Source of the DNA: Pseudomonadota bacterium
GTDB taxonomy: Bacteria > Myxococcota > UBA9042 > PHBI01
Direction of reading: 5' to 3'
Assembly: GCA_005788935.1 (NCBI GenBank)
Contig: SYAK01000045.1
Location: 1 to 7,944 of the forward strand
Length of the DNA: 7,944 nucleotides
The notes under the pieces are model-generated. The model ran no database searches and was not told where the DNA came from. It saw only the letters and a program-made list of their open reading frames with translations. Position numbers and translations under genes: made by a program. This document shows positions 4,664-7,944 of the stretch, in pieces (within the stretch, counting starts at the first letter, position 1; each line of letters begins with the position of its first letter).

Positions 4664-7542
4664 GCCTGCAACTCCATTCCGTCCGCACCATCACGGTCGG
4701 GTCCCAGACCCAGGTCGTCCCCCGCGTCCGCGTCTTCCTCGCGACTGCCGGCATCATGGCTCAGGACGGCGCCCTTGACAAAGGCCGCTTGCGACAGGAG
4801 GTCGCACGGAGCCCCGTCGCCAAGCAGCCCGAAGAGGCCCGTCCGCGCCACGAACAGGTCCGTCGGCGCCCCGCCCAGCAGGCCAGCCGCAAGCTCGGAG
4901 GCCCGCACGTGTGCGCCTGTGGTCAGGTTGACGCGCCAGCGTAGGACGATCGCGTCACAGGCCAGCCCGAAGGCCTCCCCCTCGGCGGCGGTCGGGTGGG
5001 AGACAACGAGCGACACGAGCCCATCGCGCACGTCGATGGTGCGAAGGCCCGCCTTGCGCATGACCTCGACGGGGATCGGCTCACGACCCGTACCGCGCGC
5101 GACCGCGGCGGCGGCGACCTCCGGATCTGCGAGGCGGCCAGCGTACAGCAGGAACTCCGCCACCCGCACGATCCGCGAGATGACGGGGGCCTCGGTCGGA
5201 ATCTCCATCGCGCGCAGGAAGCGCATCCCCGGGTCGCTGACGGCGTCGAGGCGGCGGACGAGCTCGGACGGCTCGATGGCGTCCCTGAGGAACAGATCGC
5301 AGACCTCGGCGACGCTCGAGACGCCGAGCGCGAGCGCGGGGCCGAAGGACACCTGCGCCCGCGGCGTGAAGCCGCCCGAGTAGTGCATGTCGAGGCCAGC
5401 CCGACGTGCAGCCCGCGGCAGGACACGGTTGATGTCGAGGTGGCTGGTCATCGCCACCGAACCAAGCTTCGTGTAGATGACACGATAGCGACGAACCTCG
5501 CCCGCCTGGGCCCGGACAGGCGGCACGTTGCGCCCGCCCTTGTCCTTCCGGATCAGCTGCCACGCCGGGACGAAGCCCGCAGCCTTGACGTCGTCGCGCG
5601 TGTGGGCGCCGAGCCTGGCCAGAAACGCGATGCGCTCGTCACGCATCTGAGTCAGGTCACACGCGACGCCGCAATGATAGCAGACGAGCTTCTTCGGCTC
5701 GGCCTGCGCGTCGGCGATGTTGGTGTGGTGAACCTGCGCCCCCATCGGCTTGCCGCACGGCGGCGACAGGCGGTTCTGCGTCGCCCGCCGCCACTCGGTC
5801 GCGAGGAACTTCGGTTCGAGCCCCACGTCGATGTGGTGCCACGGCAGCGCGGCGTCGGTCGGGATGGTGCCGAGGTAGCGTTGTGGATCGAGGCCCGAGT
5901 CATCGATGGCCTGAAGCCAGACGTCGAACTTCAGCTGGTCGTCCCAGGCGTCGAGGCGCGCACCGCCGCGGAAGGCCCGCTCGACGACGTCCGCCACGCG
6001 CCGGTCCCCGCGCGCGAGGATGCCCTCGACGTAGCTTTCGCGCCAATTGTGCCACTTGACGGAAATTCGATGCTGACGCGCGAGCTCGCGCAGCATTGTC
6101 TGCTTGTGCTGCAGCGCCGCGACAGTGTCCATCGCCGCCCATTGGAAGGGCGTGTGCGGCTTCGGCACGTGGCAGGAGGTCGACGCGGTCACCTGCACCT
6201 TGCCGCGGTGGTGGTACTTCGCGCCGATCTCGCGGGCCTGCACCGCGGTCGCGATGATGCCCGCGACGTCCTCGTCGGTCTCGGTCGGGAGGCCGATCAT
6301 GAAGTAGAACTTCATCTTGGTCCAACCGCGCGAAAACACGTTGTGCGCGGTCTTCTGGATGTCGGCCTCCGTGATGTTCTTGTTGACAACATCCCGCATG
6401 CGTTGCGTGCCCGCCTCGGGCGCAAACGTCAGGCTCGTCGTCTTGACGGTGCTGATCTCGTCGAGGAGGTCCTCGTCGAGCCCGTAGGCACGGAGCGAGC
6501 TGACCGAGAGCGTCGCCTTCTTCTCGCGCATCTTCTCCATGACTTTCTTGATGAGCGGGCTGACGCACGAGTAGTCGGCGGTCGACAGCGAGGTCAGCGA
6601 GACCTCGTCGTAGCCACCTCGCTCAATCGCCGCGACCACGGTGTCGACGATCTGTTCCGGGTCGCGCTCGCGCACCGGGCGGTAGATCATGCCCGCCTGG
6701 CAGAAACGGCAACCCTCTGTGCACCCCCGGGAAATCTCGATCGCCATGCGGTCGAAGATGGCCTCGGCCGCAGCGACGGGCGAGTTCGAAGGGAACGGGT
6801 AGCGGTTGATGTCGTCGACGAGCGTGCGGCGAACGGGGTAAGGCCCGCGGGCGGTCTCGGGGTCAACGACGAGGAACCCCGAGCGCGGGTCCTCCTTGAG
6901 GTCGTAGAGCGCTGGCACGTACCAGCCGGGGTGGTCGTTGCCGAGGCGGGCGAGGCGGACGTCCCGGGAGAGCCCCTCGGCCTTCCACGCGGCAAGGGCG
7001 AGCACGGCCCGCGGCAGCGCCTCCTCGGCGTCGCCGATGAGGATGGCGTCGAAGAACGGTGCGACTGGCTCGGGGTGCGTGGCGGTCGGCCCGCCGCCGA
7101 GGATGATGGGGTCGGCCTCGATCCGGTCCGCCGCGCGCAGCGGGATACGCGAGAGCTCGAGGATGTTGAGCACATTCGTGAAGGTCATCTCGAACTGCAG
7201 CGACAGCCCGACGACGTCGAAATCCCGCAGCGGGCGCGCGCTCTCGAGCGACAGCAGCGGCAGGCCGCGCGCGCGCAGCTCGGCCTCCATGTCGACCCAC
7301 GGCGTGAACGCCCGCTCGCAGGCGATGCGGGGGTGCTGATTCAGCAGGTTGTAGATGATCTTCGTCCCGAGGTGCGACATGCCGACGTCGTAAATCTCGG
7401 GGAACGCCATGCAGATTCGGGCGTCGACCGCGCTCCAGTCCTTGACGACGCTCTGATACTCGCCGCCGAGGTAGCGCGCGGGCTTCGTCACGGTGGCCAC
7501 GAAGTCGGCGTAGGGATGCTTCTGTCGGACTGAAGCGGTCAT
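4660..7542 (-). CDS. B12-binding-like radical SAM protein fused to DUF2344 (TIGR03960 plus TIGR03936)
   Basis: A 960-residue cytosolic enzyme. Residues about 20-260 form a cobalamin-binding-like Rossmann domain (AFPEIYDVGMSHLG, LGGGPTATHPEP, DAILIGDAEEALP) that lacks the canonical D-x-H-x2-G cobalamin-ligand motif. Residues about 262-500 are the radical SAM core, with the 4Fe-4S site C274-x3-C278-x2-C281 (RGCTEGCRFC) and FAPEAGTQRMRDVVNK downstream. A cysteine group (C596, C621, C624, C628) after WHHIDVGLEPKFL could bind metal. Residues about 684-870 are DUF2344 (YRVIYTKLGSVAMTSHLD, YSGGFTPRAQVSFGPALALG). The tail, about 932-960, is acidic. The radical SAM and DUF2344 parts are separate neighbouring genes in some bacteria, often near RNase G/E, which suggests but does not prove an RNA-linked role; the reaction is unknown. 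Start ATG 7542 is chosen for AGGAG 6 bases upstream and the family-like N-terminus. Two envelope-protein genes are coupled behind it. Confidence 0.95.
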   Translation of the reverse strand: MTASVRQKHPYADFVATVTKPARYLGGEYQSVVKDWSAVDARICMAFPEIYDVGMSHLGTKIIYNLLNQHPRIACERAFTPWVDMEAELRARGLPLLSLESARPLRDFDVVGLSLQFEMTFTNVLNILELSRIPLRAADRIEADPIILGGGPTATHPEPVAPFFDAILIGDAEEALPRAVLALAAWKAEGLSRDVRLARLGNDHPGWYVPALYDLKEDPRSGFLVVDPETARGPYPVRRTLVDDINRYPFPSNSPVAAAEAIFDRMAIEISRGCTEGCRFCQAGMIYRPVRERDPEQIVDTVVAAIERGGYDEVSLTSLSTADYSCVSPLIKKVMEKMREKKATLSVSSLRAYGLDEDLLDEISTVKTTSLTFAPEAGTQRMRDVVNKNITEADIQKTAHNVFSRGWTKMKFYFMIGLPTETDEDVAGIIATAVQAREIGAKYHHRGKVQVTASTSCHVPKPHTPFQWAAMDTVAALQHKQTMLRELARQHRISVKWHNWRESYVEGILARGDRRVADVVERAFRGGARLDAWDDQLKFDVWLQAIDDSGLDPQRYLGTIPTDAALPWHHIDVGLEPKFLATEWRRATQNRLSPPCGKPMGAQVHHTNIADAQAEPKKLVCYHCGVACDLTQMRDERIAFLARLGAHTRDDVKAAGFVPAWQLIRKDKGGRNVPPVRAQAGEVRRYRVIYTKLGSVAMTSHLDINRVLPRAARRAGLDMHYSGGFTPRAQVSFGPALALGVSSVAEVCDLFLRDAIEPSELVRRLDAVSDPGMRFLRAMEIPTEAPVISRIVRVAEFLLYAGRLADPEVAAAAVARGTGREPIPVEVMRKAGLRTIDVRDGLVSLVVSHPTAAEGEAFGLACDAIVLRWRVNLTTGAHVRASELAAGLLGGAPTDLFVARTGLFGLLGDGAPCDLLSQAAFVKGAVLSHDAGSREEDADAGDDLGLGPDRDGADGMELQA

Positions 7543-7546
7543 CCGT

Positions 7547-7553
7547 CTCTCCT
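7547..7553 (-). promoter_or_regulatory. Ribosome binding site that fixes the radical SAM start
   Basis: AGGAGAG on the minus strand, 4 bases before ATG 7542 (6 from the AGGAG core). The frame stays open up to an ATG at 7707, but that one has no such site and would sit on the divergent promoter. Confidence 0.7.
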
Positions 7554-7577
7554 GCGTCGTCTGCGGTTCGGTCAGCG

Positions 7578-7619
7578 GCGCCCCGCGGGCGCAGGGAGCG
7601 AAAGCGTCGCACGGACGCT
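7578..7619. other. Two small perfect inverted repeats in the radical SAM leader
   Basis: GCGCCC (7578-7583) and GGGCGC (7587-7592) with a 3-base loop; and AGCGTC (7603-7608) and GACGCT (7614-7619) with a 5-base loop. Both lie within 80 bases upstream of ATG 7542 and would be in the transcript leader if the promoter is near 7640-7700. They may shape the leader or bind a regulator, or be chance in DNA this GC-rich. I see no convincing -35/-10 for the minus strand in 7543-7700. Confidence 0.25.
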
Positions 7620-7689
7620 GCCGAAAACCCAGCGTGACGTGCGACGAGGCCCACCGTGCCAGGGAGTGCGAATTCACCCCCGCACTGAC

Positions 7690-7730
7690 TTGACACATGC
7701 TTGACACGTCGCCGCCAGCTCGCGCAAAAT
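7690..7730 (+). promoter_or_regulatory. Probable sigma70-type promoter of the lipoprotein gene with doubled TTGACA
   Basis: A perfect -35 hexamer TTGACA at 7701-7706 is followed, after 18 bases, by CAAAAT (7725-7730), matching 4 of 6 -10 bases. Transcription would start near 7737, giving a leader of about 55 bases. A second perfect TTGACA sits at 7690-7695, exactly 11 bases upstream, and the match extends to TTGACAC in both. The upstream copy has no -10 at the right distance, so it may be an operator half or a duplicated -35. Confidence 0.55.
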
Positions 7731-7792
7731 GCTCAGCGCTCGCGGGCGACCCCGGAGCCCGTGCTTACCGTCTCAAATCACAGGACATGACC

Positions 7793-7944
7793 ATGCGTCG
7801 CATCGCCTCGGCCTTTGCTGCCTCCCTCCTGTCGCTCGCCGCCTGCGAGAGCGACTCCACCACGACCACCCCCGCCGCCGACGTGACCGTCGGCACCGAC
7901 ACCGCCACCTCGGGCGGCACCGACACCGCCACCTCGGGCGGTAC
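7793..7944 (+). CDS. Secreted lipoprotein with Thr/Gly/Asp repeats, N-terminal part only
   Basis: The first 50 codons of a gene that runs off the right edge. The protein starts MRRIASAFAASLLSLAAC, a short signal peptide with a good lipobox (SLAAC; lipidated C18). An acidic/serine/threonine stretch (ESDSTTTTP) follows, then perfect eight-residue repeats GTDTATSG from residue 34. Such low-complexity linkers behind the lipid anchor are common in surface or periplasmic lipoproteins of Myxococcota and act as flexible tethers for a domain that would lie outside this window. The start at 7793 is preferred over the in-frame ATG at 7787 because AGGA (7782-7785) is 7 bases from 7793 but only 1 from 7787. 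It is divergent from the radical SAM gene with a 250-base shared upstream region. Function cannot be inferred from this fragment. Frame and lipobox are clear. Confidence 0.85.
   Translation, partial: MRRIASAFAASLLSLAACESDSTTTTPAADVTVGTDTATSGGTDTATSGG
7892..7944 (+). repeat. 24-bp in-frame tandem repeat, two full copies plus start of a third
   Basis: Copies at 7892-7915 and 7916-7939 are identical at every base; a third begins at 7940 with one change (GGT for GGC) before the window ends. Each encodes GTDTATSG. The unit is a multiple of three, so copy-number change would lengthen or shorten the linker without a frameshift. Confidence 0.9.

Noticed and set aside
4996..7533. 845-codon plus-strand open frame antisense to the radical SAM gene
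   Set aside because: The minus-strand frame encodes a recognisable family over its whole length. The antisense product is rich in Arg/Val/Asp/Leu with no recognisable motif, as expected of the complement of GC-biased codons.
7543..7707. 55-residue N-terminal extension of the radical SAM protein
   Set aside because: It has no ribosome site and family-like sequence begins only after ATG 7542. It would also occupy the divergent promoter region.

Overview
The window is very GC-rich bacterial DNA. Every well-supported gene except the last lies on the minus strand. Five clues point to a Gram-negative deltaproteobacterium-like organism, most likely Myxococcota or a relative. These are an outer-membrane beta-barrel, a periplasmic c-type cytochrome, an MCAD-like acyl-CoA dehydrogenase, an SH3/L,D-transpeptidase with extra cysteines, and a lipoprotein with Thr/Asp/Gly repeats. 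This placement is inference from protein style; there is no rRNA in the window.

Layout, in the order the minus strand is transcribed (right to left). A 960-residue B12-binding-like radical SAM protein fused to a DUF2344 domain (7542-4660) is followed, with 4-base stop/start overlaps, by a TlpA/thioredoxin-like probable lipoprotein (4663-4043) and a 560-residue outer-membrane barrel protein (GTG start, 4046-2364). A 92-base gap with a 7-bp hairpin leads to a secreted L,D-transpeptidase (2271-1051). A 140-base gap with a branched inverted repeat leads to a small periplasmic cytochrome c (910-560). The best intrinsic terminator in the window (about 506-533) follows the cytochrome gene. After it begins a separate gene for a medium-chain-type acyl-CoA dehydrogenase (388 to the window edge, C-terminus missing). 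At the right end a lipoprotein gene (7793 to edge) runs divergently on the plus strand. It has a plausible sigma70-type promoter and a perfect 24-bp tandem repeat.

Functionally the minus-strand run mixes one predicted cytosolic enzyme (radical SAM/DUF2344, with a suspected but unproven RNA-related role) with four envelope proteins. The most interesting relation is between the thioredoxin-like protein (CEPC active site) and the barrel it is coupled to. The barrel has exactly two cysteines, both in a C-x4-C motif 18 residues from its C-terminus, so it is a natural candidate substrate or partner. No CRISPR array, tRNA, rRNA, insertion sequence or phage gene was seen. The many long open frames antisense to the real genes are explained by GC-rich codon bias. 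I did not find a clearly new defence or mobile system here.
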